From NCBI GenBank assembly GCA_018857735.1, contig JABMCL010000813.1:427501-491500 (forward strand): 64,000 nucleotides of DNA. Direction: 5' to 3'. Both the position numbers and the translations under genes were made by a program. The notes under the pieces are model-generated. The model was not told where the DNA came from. It made no database searches and saw only the letters and a program-made list of their open reading frames with translations. Every line of letters begins with the position of its first letter. The stretch's first letter is position 1. Below, one piece after another: positions 1-12,429 of the stretch. The DNA is from Alviniconcha marisindica (taxonomy: Eukaryota; Mollusca; Gastropoda; Provannidae).

Positions 1-219
1 GTGTGTGTGTGTGTGTGTGTGTGTGTGTTAGAGAGAGAGAGACTGAGTGTCGGTGGTGTGTGCGTACACACGCGCTATGCCGGTGTGTTTGTGTGTATGT
101 CTGTGCACAATGTATGTCTGCTCTGTGTGTGTGTGGGGGGGGGGGGTGGGAGTGGGGGGGGGTGCGCGCGCGCGCGTGTGGGTGGGTGGAGTGGGAGGGT
201 GCGCGCGCGCGCCGCGCGC

Positions 220-281
<62 letters not shown>

Positions 282-515
282 TGGTGTTGTGTGTGTGTGT
301 GTGTTTTAGGAGAGAGAGAGATTGAGTGTCGGTGGTGTGTGCGTACACCCGCGCTATGCCGGTGTGTTTGTGTGTATATCTGTGCACAGTGTATATGTCT
401 TCTCTGTGTGTGTGGGTGGGTGGGTGGGCGTATGCGTGGGAGTGGGGGGGGGAGGTGTGGGGGGGGGCGTTTGTGTGTGTGTGTGTGTGTGTGTGGTGTC
501 ACGTGTCTGGGCGTA
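1..515. repeat. GT-rich low-complexity block with an internal duplication
   Basis: (GT)n, G-runs and GC alternation dominate. A non-simple segment of about 110 bp (around 31-135) recurs at about 310-415, offset near 279 bp, with a few substitutions. The block is therefore a duplicated composite, not one microsatellite. Reading frames through it are poly-Cys/Val/His artefacts. Confidence 0.85.
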
Positions 516-1610
516 CACGGTTTACAACAAAAAGCCTAATGTAAGCTTTTGAAGGAAGCTCAATGAAAGAAAAGTAGTAGTAACCTGGTGTTTCACGCCC
601 AGTCAACCATGACGCTATATATCAGGGCGATGAAGGAAAGGTCATTTAATTCACGAGTTCAAATAAAGCCTACAGATACGAACAGGAAACAAACTCGTCT
701 CGTCACGACCACTGCGATGACAGACACACAAACGTCACTATCGAACGTGGATATAATAATCGTCATCATTAACTACAGCATCAAAACACGCCCTCCTAGA
801 GTGACTCCACCAGAACGTGTCTATATGTACAGGCCTACGCGCTGTTTGCCGTACGAATCAAGCTACAGGTCACGAAAACTATTGACCTGAATCAGATTCA
901 TGCAGTTGCGTCCCCCGAAAATTCACGTGTGTTTTGTCATATTAAACAGTGTCCTTACTAACTGTTTATCTGTTTGGATCTTGTGTGTCACAGGCCAACG
1001 ACCTTAGCAGTGCCATAATGTTACCAGACACGGGTTGGTGTGAGTCAAACACCACCACAACAAAAAATGCTCACAAGATCAATGTGTCATGGCTTTGTAT
1101 CGGGAATCACCGATGACCGTGTGTACATAAGTAGTGCCGATAAACTTTGTATACAATCATGTGACTGACAAACAGTGCCTACTCGCTTCAAAAACTGGAA
1201 AATTAAACTCTACAATTCGATATTATGTTATCTTACCGTGCTCAGTATGCCAAGAAAGTAAAAAGTAAAAGTGACTGACAAACAAGTATGAGGTTTCTCG
1301 TCCACAAATTGTGCCTTTTTCGCTTCAAACAGAGGAAAATCGAACTCCTCAATTTGATATTATGTTATCTTACTGTGCTCAATACCGAGTAAACAGCGAA
1401 AGAATCATGAGCCTGTGCTATTGTAGCCAAGTGAACTCAGTGACGGAAACGGAAGGGTTATTCTCCACGTCGTAGTGTCGTGATTGTGATTCAGCTGAAC
1501 AGTAAACATTACCGCTTAGGCTGCTTACTGCACAGCATTACTGCACAGGGCCTACAACTGTTTGTTATCTGTTTCAGTTGTGTGTGCATTGGGTTGTGTA
1601 TAGTCAAGAT
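516..1610. other. non-coding stretch with one diverged duplication
   Basis: No gene is supported. Two related segments, about 1161-1250 and 1271-1389, share the motifs GTGACTGACAAACA and ATATTATGTTATCTTAC; the second has about 20 extra bases. They look like an old local duplication. Confidence 0.5.
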
Positions 1611-1611
1611 A

Positions 1612-1629
1612 TTCATGTGTGAGGGTGCT

Positions 1630-1684
<55 letters not shown>

Positions 1685-1910
1685 TGTTGGTGCGTGCGTG
1701 CGTGCGTGCTGTGTGTGTGTGTGTGTGTTGTGGGTGGGTGGGTGCGTGCGTGCGTGCGTGTTGCGTGCCTGCGTGCCTGCGTGCGTCTGTGTGTGTGCGT
1801 GCGTGCGTGCCTGCCTGCCTGCCTTCGCGCGCGCGCTGTGCGTGCGTGCGTGAGTGCGTGTGTGTGTTTGAGTGCGTGCGTGCGTGCGTGTGTGTGTGTG
1901 TGTGTTTTGT
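1612..1910. repeat. GT/GTGC microsatellite
   Basis: Compound (GT)n, (GTGC)n and (GCCT)n array. No coding content. Confidence 0.9.
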
Positions 1911-2415
1911 GCCAAGTGTTCCTACAATAACGGATTAAACTCCCTGCGATAAAATGTCGTTTTGATTTTAAGTGTCGTCCTATTAAGTGTCGTTTCGTTT
2001 GACCGTCGATCGAAAAAGTGTCTTTTAGTCCAATGTCGCTCGACCACGTGACATGCTTCTGTTTCTTACAGAATGCGCAGTATTCTCCTGAATCATCACT
2101 CTAATGCCTCCCACCGGGAACAGTTTTTTTTTTTTTTTTTTTTTTTCGGGCCGAGGCTTCCTGGGCGAAAACGGCTGACAGTGTCAGTACAGTGACTGAG
2201 AATGTTATCAAAGGAAAAACAAGTGCACTTCTCCAAGCTCTGTTTGACTCATCGACAGGAATGAAGTCAAGACACGTTGACACGTTGATAGTTTCGTCAG
2301 TGTCAGCCTGTTCCTGATCACAGTCACACCGTGGAGCGCTATAGGCCTACAGTTTCTATTGCGTTTTCACGAACGCTAGCTAAGTGCGTATCTCCAGTCA
2401 GTCACGTTTTGCATA

Positions 2416-2586
2416 GTGCAGGAGCTGTGTGAGAGTCGAGGTGGCCGTCCTGGGCTCTCCGTCCTAACGAGCCTTATGGTTTCCGTGGACGTAAAGCAAA
2501 ATTGAACCACTGGTCTCAGCTTGTCCCTAATATGTCAACTGACATTCGAGGACATTAAGCAACACTTGAAGAAGAAGAAGAAGAAG
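2416..2586 (+). repeat. SINE-like repeat, family S1, (GAA)n tail
   Basis: This belongs to a family found at least six times in the window. It begins near CAGGAGCTGTGTGAGAG, continues through GTGGCCGTCCTGGG, GTGGACGTAAAGCA and TTGTCCCTAATATGTCAACT, and ends in a trinucleotide tail, here GAA repeats. I see no tRNA A/B boxes, so the head's origin is unknown. Copies occur on both strands. Confidence 0.8.
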
Positions 2587-2998
2587 TCACGTTTTGAAGT
2601 TTGTCACCCAGAAAGTGACACTCACTCATCAGTTTCTGCATCGATTCGATTTGCCGTTGGAGAATCTGTCAACAAGAAACCTGATGACAGGTAGGTACGG
2701 CTCGGTCCTGCTTAGCTCAGTTCGCCGCAGTTCAAAGTGCCCAGGAAAGCCCATAAACGCTTTCCGGTCACGTCATCTCTTGAACTCGCCCTTAAAACAG
2801 TTGTAGCCAGTGTTTGTCTAATTATTGACAACGAAGCTGATTCGTCTTTTCAAAGTAGCTCATTGACTGAGACTCATTGAGTCATACTCATGAATATCAA
2901 ATGAAATGGAAATTATATTTTAATAAGTAGGTGGCTCGGTGGCGTGTTGTGTTTCTAAAGGTACGAAGTGGGCAAGCGCTGTGTGGTTCATTTGGTGA

Positions 2999-3000
2999 TT

Positions 3001-3057
<57 letters not shown>

Positions 3058-3082
3058 TTTGATGATGATGATGATGATGATG
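2999..3082. repeat. (GTT)n then (GAT)n microsatellite
   Basis: About 18 GTT units followed by about 7 GAT units. The poly-Leu/poly-Asp frame across it is not a protein. Confidence 0.9.
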
Positions 3083-3167
3083 TTTCATGTATGTCCATGG
3101 GACCCGAAGCGGCCATTTTTGTCCATGTTTCTCTTATTCTCATAGTTGGGTGCATAACACTGTAATA

Positions 3168-3800
<633 letters not shown>

Positions 3801-4725
3801 GATAAGCAATAGCGGTAGCCGCCTCCACCAGCTGTGCACAGCGAAAAGCTGGTGGATAGCTGCGCCGTGTAGGAGTGCGACAGTGTGTGAAACCGAAGCT
3901 GACAACACATTTCATTGAGAACATGACACAACTGGAGGCCTTGTTTTCCCTGCTCGACCAAGGCCAGGGTTGCACTGACAATGACAATGGCGCTGCGCAG
4001 TGTTCATTTTCAGCAATAGTGATTTGTCATTCTGCGTGTCAGCAGAGCCGGATTAGGTTGTAACCAAACTGAGTGCTAGCTGAGGAATGCTCCCAGTGAC
4101 TGAAATGTGAAGAACCGTGTGTGATTGATCTCTACGTATTATGAACGTGTAGCAATTGCCTTGTAGTCTGGGGCCGGATGCCTCGTCACCGCTGACTGTT
4201 ACATCTTGGACTATGGATAGGCTAGACCATACACACACACACACGCACACACACACACAGACAAGCTTCACTCAGCTTCCGTTCATTTTCACTGGTGGTG
4301 ACACAGACACCAGCCTAGCTGTTGCGTGCTGTGTTCGCTTTTTAGTCGAGTCTAATAGTAGGCCACAGCGCTGATGCTCTGGTTCGATTTCCGGAGTGTG
4401 CATGTGGATGTTGATCAGTCATACGGAACACCGTGTGTTCAAGGCCGGTACACGCAGCGTCATCTACTACTGGTTTCCCCGGCAGAAGGCATTTTGCGAA
4501 GGACTGTGCGTCAGTGAACCGATGGCCTGGGCTGTCAGTATTAAACACCTATCAGTGCGCCTGTGTACGGGACTTAACAGTCTGTGTAGCAGGCCTACAT
4601 GTATACCTAGGACTAAAAGTAGGCTGGTGTCTGTGGCTGTGTGCCGAAAGACCCGTGGGTCTGCTAGTGCATCTAAAATCTGAGGCAGAGGAAAGAGATG
4701 CCCGGATGTGACTGTGCCAAAAGAC
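3801..4725. other. unique DNA without a supported gene
   Basis: Several 60-140 aa frames overlap on both strands, but none has a recognisable domain or a consistent exon structure. A tRNA B-box-like GGTTCGATTT lies near 4381 and may mark an old tRNA-derived SINE. Confidence 0.4.
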
Positions 4726-5350
4726 GTATACAAGTCAGGCATGGACTTATGTGTATATATAGGTCCATGAGTCAGGCTGCAACTGGTACATCGTGAACAA
4801 CTGGGGCAGAGAGAAAAGCGACGTGTGTGATGACAGTGTACTAAAGACCTACCAGTCTGCCAGCACAGCTGCAGTTGGTACAAAGAAAAACGATGCGTTG
4901 ATTGCGTACTAAAGACCTATACAGATCGGGCCAGTAGATATGCACTTGAGACAGAGGGAAAAGAGCTGTGGAGGTTGTGTATTATATACCTGAACGTATG
5001 CCAGTACGTATGCATTTGAGACATAGAGAAAAGTGATGTGATGATTCTGTACTAAAGACCTGAATGTATGCCAGTGCAGTACGTATGCATTTCAGATATA
5101 GAGAAAAGCGATGTGATAATTATGTACTAAACGGATGCCAGTACGTATGCATTGGAGACATAGGGAAAAGCGATATGACGGTTGTGTACTAAAAACCTAA
5201 ACGCCTTCAGCACGTATGCATTTGAAACAGAGAGAAAAGCGATATGCTGATTTTGTACTAAAAACCTAAACGTATGCCAGTACGTGTGCAGTTGAGACAG
5301 GCAGATACGATGTGTTGATTGTGTGCTAAAGACCTCTCATTCTGCTGGTA
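4726..5350. repeat. degenerate tandem repeat, unit about 65-80 bp
   Basis: Recurring order of motifs: GAGAAAAGCGATGTG, TGTACTAAAGACCT, then GCCAGTACGTATGCAT. About nine diverged copies; spacing varies, so this is an old minisatellite. Confidence 0.8.
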
Positions 5351-5654
5351 CTGAAACTGCATTTGAGATGTAGACAAAAATGATGCACATCTATGTGACT
5401 GCAAGTTTGCCAGAAGACCTATGAAGCTGTATGTATACGTACATGTGCATCTGAGACCAAGGAAAGCGATGTCTGTGGCTGTGTGCCGGAAGACCTGTTA
5501 GTCTGCTAGCACGTGCGCACCAGGGACACAGAAGTCTAAAACGGGCCGTGCCCTGATGTGGGTATGTGCCAAAAGAAGCAACACTTCCACCGGACATGGA
5601 ACAGGGACGTCAGCAATGCCTGTGAGGAACTGTAAGTGGAATATAATACATGTA

Positions 5655-5950
5655 TGAACATCAAATAGCAATCTGGTAGATAGGAGATAGAGAACACTGT
5701 GATCAAAATCGGATAGATAAGAGATAAAGCAGAAAACACAGATGCCAATAACGTAGATTGGTGAGATATAGTAGAAAACACAGATTCCAATCAGGTACAT
5801 AGGAGAAATATCAGAGAACAGACCCCAATCAAGTAGATAGGAGATATAACAGAGAACACAGATCCCAATCAGGTACGATGGAGATATAACAGAAAACACT
5901 CATTCCAATCAGGTAGCTAGGAGATATAACAGAAAACACAGCTTCCTTTT
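5655..5950. repeat. degenerate tandem repeat, unit about 35-45 bp
   Basis: Repeats of GATAGGAGATATAACAGA followed by AACACAGATCCCAATCAGGTA. About seven or eight copies. A minus-strand frame through it is a repeat translation. Confidence 0.8.
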
Positions 5951-6248
5951 GTTCACTGTGTTTAACAGCCTTTTCACAGAACTGGAAACAGAAGACGGCG
6001 TTACTGTAGCTAAACACCCATCAGCTTTCTAGCGGAACTGGAAGGCAGATATCTTGTATAGCAACACCTATAGCAACACCCGCTAGCCTTCTGGTAGCAC
6101 TAAAAAGTTGAAATCTAGTAGAATTGTACGGTTGCGATGTTTTATCTTAACGCCTACCGACCTTCTAGCAGTACTGGAAAGTCGAAATATACAGATATAG
6201 TAATAGTGGGAAGCAGGGATTGTGTTATGCATCTAAACGACCGCAAGA

Positions 6249-6253
<5 letters not shown>

Positions 6254-6339
<86 letters not shown>

Positions 6340-6399
6340 CGTGTGTGTGTGCGTGTGTGTGAGAGAGAGAGAGAGAGGGAGAGAGAAAGAGGAGAGAGA

Positions 6400-6448
<49 letters not shown>
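6254..6448. repeat. (GT)n-(GA)n-(GT)n microsatellite
   Basis: About 105 bp of GT, about 40 bp of GA, then another GT tract. It lies about 140 bp upstream of the first recognised exon of the coiled-coil gene. Confidence 0.95.
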
Positions 6449-6451
<3 letters not shown>

Positions 6452-6585
6452 CAGAGGGGGGAACTTCCATCGCAACACACACACACCGAAATCTGTGTAC
6501 TTGATAGAGGAGTGATCGAGTGCCTGGCGGTGATTGTGAACTGTGACCCTGACCCCGTAATGACCCCAGCCTCCTTCCCACGCAG

Positions 6586-8745
6586 CACGTGACCCGGGAC
6601 ATGCAGAGGAACGCCAACAAGGACGACCTGAGGGAGCAGGTGGCCCTCGTTACCATGGAGATCCACAGACTGCAGGACAAGGCCCAGGACCTCAGGGATG
6701 TCTTCACGGAGCTCAGCAGTGTGTAAGCTAGCCCTTGTCTGTCGCTGAAGCTGTTGCCTCGGGCTTTGCCTGGTGCTGACAGTGTAGCCTTAGGTGTCGT
6801 TCCTCTCTGTCATTGGCGGGAGCTGCCACGAGTATCATTTGTGTCGCGACAAATACGTGTTTGTCGCGACAAAACGTGTTTGTCGCGACAAAACACGTCT
6901 TTCGTCGCTAACAGTCTGAACAGTCTCAATACTGAACTTGAACTGCCCTTCTTAATGCAAGGAGTCATTCTGGCGGTGACGGTGAACCGGTTTGGCCTAG
7001 CGGTAAGGCGGTAGGCTGGTAAGCGGAGGGACCTCGGTTCGAATCTGCTTCGACTCTCCTTTCGCTTCAAAGGTTGTGATCTGTGGACACTGTCTTGTGA
7101 CTTTGTCCCTCACAATTATCAAACATTAAAACTCTCATTGCTGCCCACCTTAATGCAGAAATCATTCTGGTGGTGACAGTGTAGCGATAGGTATATAATC
7201 TCCCTCTCCCCCCACCTCCATATCCTCCCCTCCCCCCCCCCCCCCCCCCCCTTCTCCCCGTCCCTAATAAGCCTTATGGTTTCTGTGGACGTTAAGCACC
7301 ATGTTTACTTTACTGGTGGTTACAGTGCAACGTTAGCCGAGTATAGTCGCCCTCTTCACCCGCCACCTGGGATCTCGGTCCCTGCCAGTACCTCTTCGGA
7401 GACAATTCGGCGTTAAACACGTTTAACCAAACTAACCAACATACACTACCACACAGGTACGCAGAGGTCAGGAGCTGCTGTTTCCCGTTCACGTACGTCA
7501 TGCTGAGGGACATGGTGCGCGACGTGGCCGACACGGCGGACAGCTTGCAGCAGAAGTGGTACGGGGCCACCAACAGCCAATCAGACGACTCGACACGAAA
7601 GTCACGTGGCAGTGTACGACGTCTGCTGGATAACTGCAGAATGTTCTCGGCTAACCGACGGGCACTCAGTCAGTACGAACTCATTTTAGAAGGTAAGATC
7701 TACTGGACATATACAGGTCAAAATCAAAACATATTTATTGACCTAAAGGGTCGGCCTGCCTAGAAATAGCGGGCCTGGAAATCTGAAACAAATTCTCTTC
7801 TAAGTATGACACGGTCTCATCGCTGCTGGTTTATGAAAAATATCTGGAAATCAGACCATCGCTATAATGTTTTCGTCTTGTGATAATTATTCTGTAATAA
7901 CTTCTCAACGCCACTACAGTAATGCTTATCTTTCAAATCATCTGGAACTGAATAGGTTTGTCTGTAACCAACCGATAATGTGAATGCGTGCGTGCGTGGC
8001 GCGCGTGTGCAAGAGTGCGTGGCGTGTGTCTGCGTGTGCATGTGTGTGGGTGAGCGTGTGTGTGTGTGTGTGTGTGGTGTGTGTGTGTGTGTGTGTGTGT
8101 GTGTTCGTTGTTGTCAGTCAAAAGCTGTTTCTCAATGTGCGAGATGTCGGTTTTGTTGTTGGGTTGTTTCTCGACTAGCAAGCTGGTTTACTTAGTTTGT
8201 TGTGACTATGGTTGATACGCGTCCTCTTTCCCCCAGTGTCCCTACAAAAGCAGGTCGTCTTTTAGTGTAAGCTGTTACCTGCGTCTGATTCAGGGGAGAG
8301 CCTACACTGTTTCTTGGTTGGTGTAAATAAAAGTTATGTTATAGCAACCTCTGACTTGTGACTCTTCATTCATGCTTCCAACCTGCTTCCCTCACTCCCC
8401 ACCCCGCTCCCCTACAATTATTATTGTTGTTATTATTGCTGTGCAGAGCTGAAAAGCCTGAAGAAGAAAGAGCTGCAGCGAGCCCTGGAGGAGAGGCAGA
8501 CGACTCTGGCCCAGCAGAAGGTCGTCTTCATTCAGCTGCAAGATCTGCTGCATCAGCTGCAAGAGCTGCACGAGCAGTCCCAGCAGCGCTGGTTGTGTCC
8601 ACGCTACCTGATGCTAAAGAGAGGTGTGAACGGGGCTTTAGCCGCTTTCGGCTCCGTGGTGGGGCTGTCCTCCGCAGGGACAGCTTCTGCCCGCGACCGG
8701 AGGAACTCCTCACAACAAGGGGAAAGAACTAAGAACAGTACGTGA
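6586..8745 (+). CDS. uncharacterised coiled-coil protein, last three exons (5'-partial)
   Basis: Not recognised. Three exons join in phase: 6586-6722, 7457-7692 and 8447-8745, giving 223 codons plus TGA. Acceptors are CGCAG, CACAG and TGCAG; donors are GTAAGC after 6722 and GTAAGA after 7692. Exon 1 encodes a charged heptad-like helix ([19 protein letters not shown]). Exon 2 is helical with a CC pair and a Ser/Arg-rich patch. Exon 3 has a long Gln/Leu/Glu coiled coil, then a hydrophobic Gly/Ala stretch ([18 protein letters not shown]) and a polar tail. That stretch could be a membrane or packing segment. Upstream exons are missing, so start and length are unknown. A GTACGT at 8738 could be an alternative donor bypassing the stop, but I see no following exon. 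The exon calls are good; the function is unknown. Confidence 0.65.
6841..6892. repeat. tandem perfect palindromes TTTGTCGCGACAAA
   Basis: Two perfect 14-bp palindromes at 6860-6873 and 6879-6892, preceded by a near copy at 6841-6853. They are spaced 19 bp apart and joined by ACGTG. This is in the first recognised intron of the coiled-coil gene. Confidence 0.8.
6985..7150 (+). repeat. tRNA-derived SINE
   Basis: A-box-like TGGCCTAGCGG and, about 45 bp downstream, a B box GGTTCGAATC, followed by a non-tRNA body. Flanks share ATTCTGGYGGTGACRGTG (about 6967 and 7165), which may be a long target duplication or a surrounding repeat. Confidence 0.6.
7210..7305 (+). repeat. poly-C run and S1 SINE fragment
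   Basis: A C-rich run at about 7212-7250, then AAGCCTTATGGTTTCTGTGG and GACGTTAAGCA, which match the middle of the S1 family. Only about 45 bp of the SINE remains. Confidence 0.55.
8226..8410 (+). repeat. short copy of repeat R1 (lacks the intron-like segment)
   Basis: Reverse-complement relative of the two ends of the 19838-21310 repeat. It joins GGGGAGAGCCT directly to ACACTGTTTCTTGGTTGG, whereas the long copy has 1286 bp between them. It keeps the AATAAA-containing 3' part. It sits in the last intron of the coiled-coil gene, just upstream of exon 8447. Confidence 0.8.
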
Positions 8746-8782
8746 CCTTTAAGATGTGCTTAGTCTGCTGATTGGTGCTCAG

Positions 8783-8980
8783 AGTTCAGGAGCTGTGCGA
8801 GAGAGAGTCGAGGTGGCCGTCCTGGGCCCCCCGTCCCAAATAGTCCTTGTGGTCTCTGTGGACGTAAAGCAGCACTGAACTTGAACTAGCTGTGTGAAGG
8901 TCGAGATGGACGTCCTGGGCTCCCCGTCCCTAATTGTCCTTGTGGTCCCTGTGGACTTTATGGAACACTGAACTTGAATG
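8783..8980 (+). repeat. two head-only S1 SINE fragments in tandem
   Basis: Two copies of the first ~95 bp of S1 (about 8783-8888 and 8889-8980), each ending in ACTGAACTTGAA. Neither has the second half of the family. Confidence 0.75.
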
Positions 8981-9194
8981 AGTGGTGCTGATCCTCGCAG
9001 TCTTTACCGGCCGACTTTATCCTTTCACTGCCAACAGTCTTGAATTTTCCTTCCAAGAACAGTCCAGAGAAAAGGTTATGCTGTCAAAATATTCTGTTTT
9101 TGAGAACTTTGCTGCGCGTTAGAATTCGTCAGAAGCTGGAATTCAAGCATAAAGCTGCTGTACAGCGTCCTGTGAGCAGACTAGTAGTGGTCCC

Positions 9195-9557
9195 CAGTGG
9201 ACGAACGCAGACGAAGGGCACACCTCATCACATTCTTCAAGTTCCACCATGAAGAGGTGGTGGTCAACACCACCAGGAAGCCAGTCCCAAGCCCACCCTC
9301 AAGATCAACCCTTCAACTCATGCTGGAGCCTGTCCGTTTCCTGCCTGAAGAACTTGACACAGTGCAGGCAGAAATCGTTCTTCCCCCGAACCATTGTCGA
9401 GTGGAACGACCTCCCACCGGTGGCAGTTCAATCAGCCACTGTGGAGGCCTTCAAAAAACATCTTTAAAAAAACACTCCCTTCCTGACCCCTGACCCCCAC
9501 CCCCACCCAGCTACCCCACCCCCTCCCTCATCCTCCCACCCACCTTCAGACTTCCAT

Positions 9558-9591
<34 letters not shown>

Positions 9592-9705
9592 CCACCACCA
9601 CCAGGACACCAGATGAAAGCCACACAGAACCCCCAAGTCCATCATCAGAATCGTCAACAGGATAACTGCGGATGATTAACGGAAGAAGAAGAAGAAGACT
9701 AAAAA
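9195..9705 (+). pseudogene. LINE ORF2 C-terminal remnant with 3' tail
   Basis: The segment encodes the usual end of a non-LTR reverse transcriptase protein: a basic RRRRAHLITFFK motif, then SFFPRTIVEWNDLP and a final VEAFKKHL plus stop at 9466. The two parts are in different frames, so there is a frameshift near 9300-9330. A poly-C run (9560-9590) and a (GAA)n stretch at about 9683-9698 follow, the latter a plausible LINE 3' tail. It is 5'-truncated: the endonuclease and RT core are absent. Confidence 0.75.
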
Positions 9706-10166
9706 ATACTTTGCCAGTAACATCACGTGCCGTCGTAAGGGTTAAGTGACCAGTTGACTGAAAGGCCTGGATTCCCGGCAACCGATGCTTTCGGCGCTAC
9801 ATTAGTTATGCCTGCGTATCCGACGACGAGAGAATGTGTTGTTTGTACCGGAACACTACATCCGTTTGGATCAGTGCGCTAGACGGAGTCCGCAACCCCT
9901 CGCCGTCACGTGAACTGCTGACGTCATCTCTTTCTGCGCATGCAGTTCATTCTCCCTGATCGCTTACTGGAGTACTGAAACTCGCGAGTGCATACCCGAT
10001 TTGCGTGCATCCCACACACACTCGAATGTTTGACATCGCGTTTTACAGAATTAGATTAGACCTCTTTTGAGCACAACCGGGTGAGAAAAATTAACTCAGA
10101 TGTTCTCTCCATAGATCTGCATGCAGGTCATGGTTCTGGTATATTAGGACTGTTCTAAATGACGGC

Positions 10167-10200
<34 letters not shown>

Positions 10201-10640
10201 GGGGGGGGGGGGGGGGGGGGGGGGGGTCTTTTTGTTGTTGTTTTCTCCGGGTGTGTGTGTGTGTGCTTGAGTGCGTGCGTGCATGCGTGCGTGTTTGTTA
10301 TTGTTTTTGGGGGAAGCGAGAGAACCAAAACGATTCTGCTGATTCCCACCTCACGCGTCAACTAGATACCCATCCAAGAGTGAGGACATTGCGCATGGCG
10401 TCAGCTCAGTTCGCATTTCGCGCTGCACTTGTTCTCCCTTTTCAAGTGTGACTGAACCCAGGTCGGCTGCGGCTTTTCAAACAAAATTAAAAAAATCTGA
10501 TACAAAGCTGACTTTTTCCAACAGTTTACTCTCCCCCCCCCCCCCAAACTTTCCGTTACTCCTTTGTTCCGGCATGGACCTATATATAAGGTTTTGATCC
10601 GCTTGACAGATAAGCTGCAGTGGACGAACCGCCATACTGC
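9706..10640. other. unique DNA with GT and poly-G tracts
   Basis: (GT)n at about 10168-10198 and G-run at 10200-10226. A TATA-like TATATATAAG lies near 10579, without a supported exon downstream. No gene is recognised. Confidence 0.4.
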
Positions 10641-10748
10641 TAGAGACGCCCAACTAGCTGCTTCCGTGTTGATGCACACAAAGGGATGGAAGTCGGGTCA
10701 TTCTCTGCACTGACTCCCATACAGCGCTCAGACTGATAGAGTGCAAAG

Positions 10749-10882
10749 GTGTGTGTGTGTGTGTGTGTGCTTTGGTGTGTGTGCTTTGGGGTGTGTGTGT
10801 GTTTGTGTGTGTGCTTTGGTGTGTGTGTTTGTGTGTGTGCTTTGGTGTGTATGTGTGTGTGTGTGTGAAAGAGAGAGAGAGA
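10749..10882. repeat. GT-rich tandem repeat with GCTTTG interruptions
   Basis: (GT)n blocks separated by GCTTTGG, with (GA)n at the end. Confidence 0.85.
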
Positions 10883-11379
10883 GTGCATGTGTGTATGTGT
10901 GTGCAAAAATCAGGCATATAATACTACACAGGATAAAGTGAACAAGGGCAAAAGCAAATAAAAGAAGACCTATATGGCACAGGTTTATTAAATTCTTTTT
11001 AGATGACAATTGCACATATAGATATGTAAGCAATGCACAGAAATACACCAGCACCCCCCCCCCCCCCCCCCACAAACACACACAAGCAAGAAAATTTTAT
11101 CAAAAGGAAAATGTTCTTTCAATCAAACATTTTTTACACTAAAATTTTTCAACCAGCGGTTCAAAGAACTGTCACATGAAAGTTGTATTCCACTCAACAA
11201 ACTGCACCAAGTACCTTGTCAGCAAAGATTGCATCGGTGAAGTATACCATCTTTGTTGTCAGTGCGATGTTGATTTCTTAGTTCAACCATCAAGCTTTAA
11301 GAAAATGTCAAATCGGACAAAATCAGTCATAGGCTAAAATGTTTCCCATTAAATGATTAATACCCTTCATAAAACTTCC

Positions 11380-11535
11380 TCACCAAACCCAAATAATACC
11401 TGGCAATCATAAATAAAAAAATAAAAAAATGGCAATCCTCAACAACAAATATATAAAAATACCTGGCAATCCTCACCAAAAAATAATAATAATACCTGGC
11501 AATCCTCACCAATCACAAACAAATACCTAGCAATG
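11380..11535. repeat. short tandem repeat around ATACCTGGCAATCCTCACC
   Basis: About five imperfect copies separated by A-rich spacers of varying length, in the putative bola1 3' UTR. Confidence 0.75.
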
Positions 11536-12429
11536 AGTTCGCTTGACACTCATACTCCTATGTGTACATTAACACCCAAAACTTCTTTCTCACATTTCAT
11601 TTATGGTAATGACAATAACGGATATTTCGTAATGCATTTAACGTGCTGCTAAAAAAGCTGAACAATACAAACGTACCACAATACACCTGTGCAGCAAAAT
11701 AAAGAGTATTATCCTTTTGACATAAAGCTAACAAACAATGTACACTTCAACACAACAAGACAACGCTGTTCAAACATGAATGACTATATGCAACACACAC
11801 ACACACTTGCTTGCAGAATATATGGAGTTTGCCTGATGAAAAGTTTTGTTGTTGTTTGGGTCAATAATCTGAAACTGAATGAGGCCATGAGTGCTCTGTA
11901 GAATTCTGTCGAATCAACAAATAAAGGGAGTTAATTAGGTCAACTTCTGTTTCCAGCATACACATAATAATCAAATTGCGGAACTGAAAATGCGTACAGA
12001 TTCAAATGGGCTAAACAGTGATGGTACATCCACAGAGAGTTCTGCTTTAATGTTCAACTTTCTTTTTTCTCCAATCTGTCAACAAAAAGTGGAAAATGCT
12101 TTCCGCCACTCATTTCAGTTTCAATTCAAACAACTCTGTACAATGTAGATTTTTGCAAACATGTAGAAAGTATGTCTCTAACAACCTCAGACATGCTTCA
12201 TATTGTCCTACATTACATCACCATATCACAGGCAAGTAGGAGGCGACTCCCAGCTGTTTGCCCAACGCTGCAAGCAAGTAAACGCCACTACACAATTACG
12301 TTTGCTATTACACCACTGTGCCAAGGCTCTAACCACGTCAGAATGATTCCTGGGTCTAAAAATATTCTTCAGTCCAAACAAAAACCATTTTGTTCCTTTG
12401 TGAAAGATACCCAATCTTCACACAACAAA

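Noticed and set aside
1..515. Long reading frames on both strands (100-178 aa)
   Set aside because: They are Cys/Val or His/Thr translations of GT/CA repeats.
2594..2806. Possible exon ending at CTGATGACAG then GTAGGTA
   Set aside because: A donor-like end but no acceptor and no recognisable protein.
4335..4410. tRNA-like sequence
   Set aside because: Only a B-box-like GGTTCGATTT is present; no convincing A box or cloverleaf.
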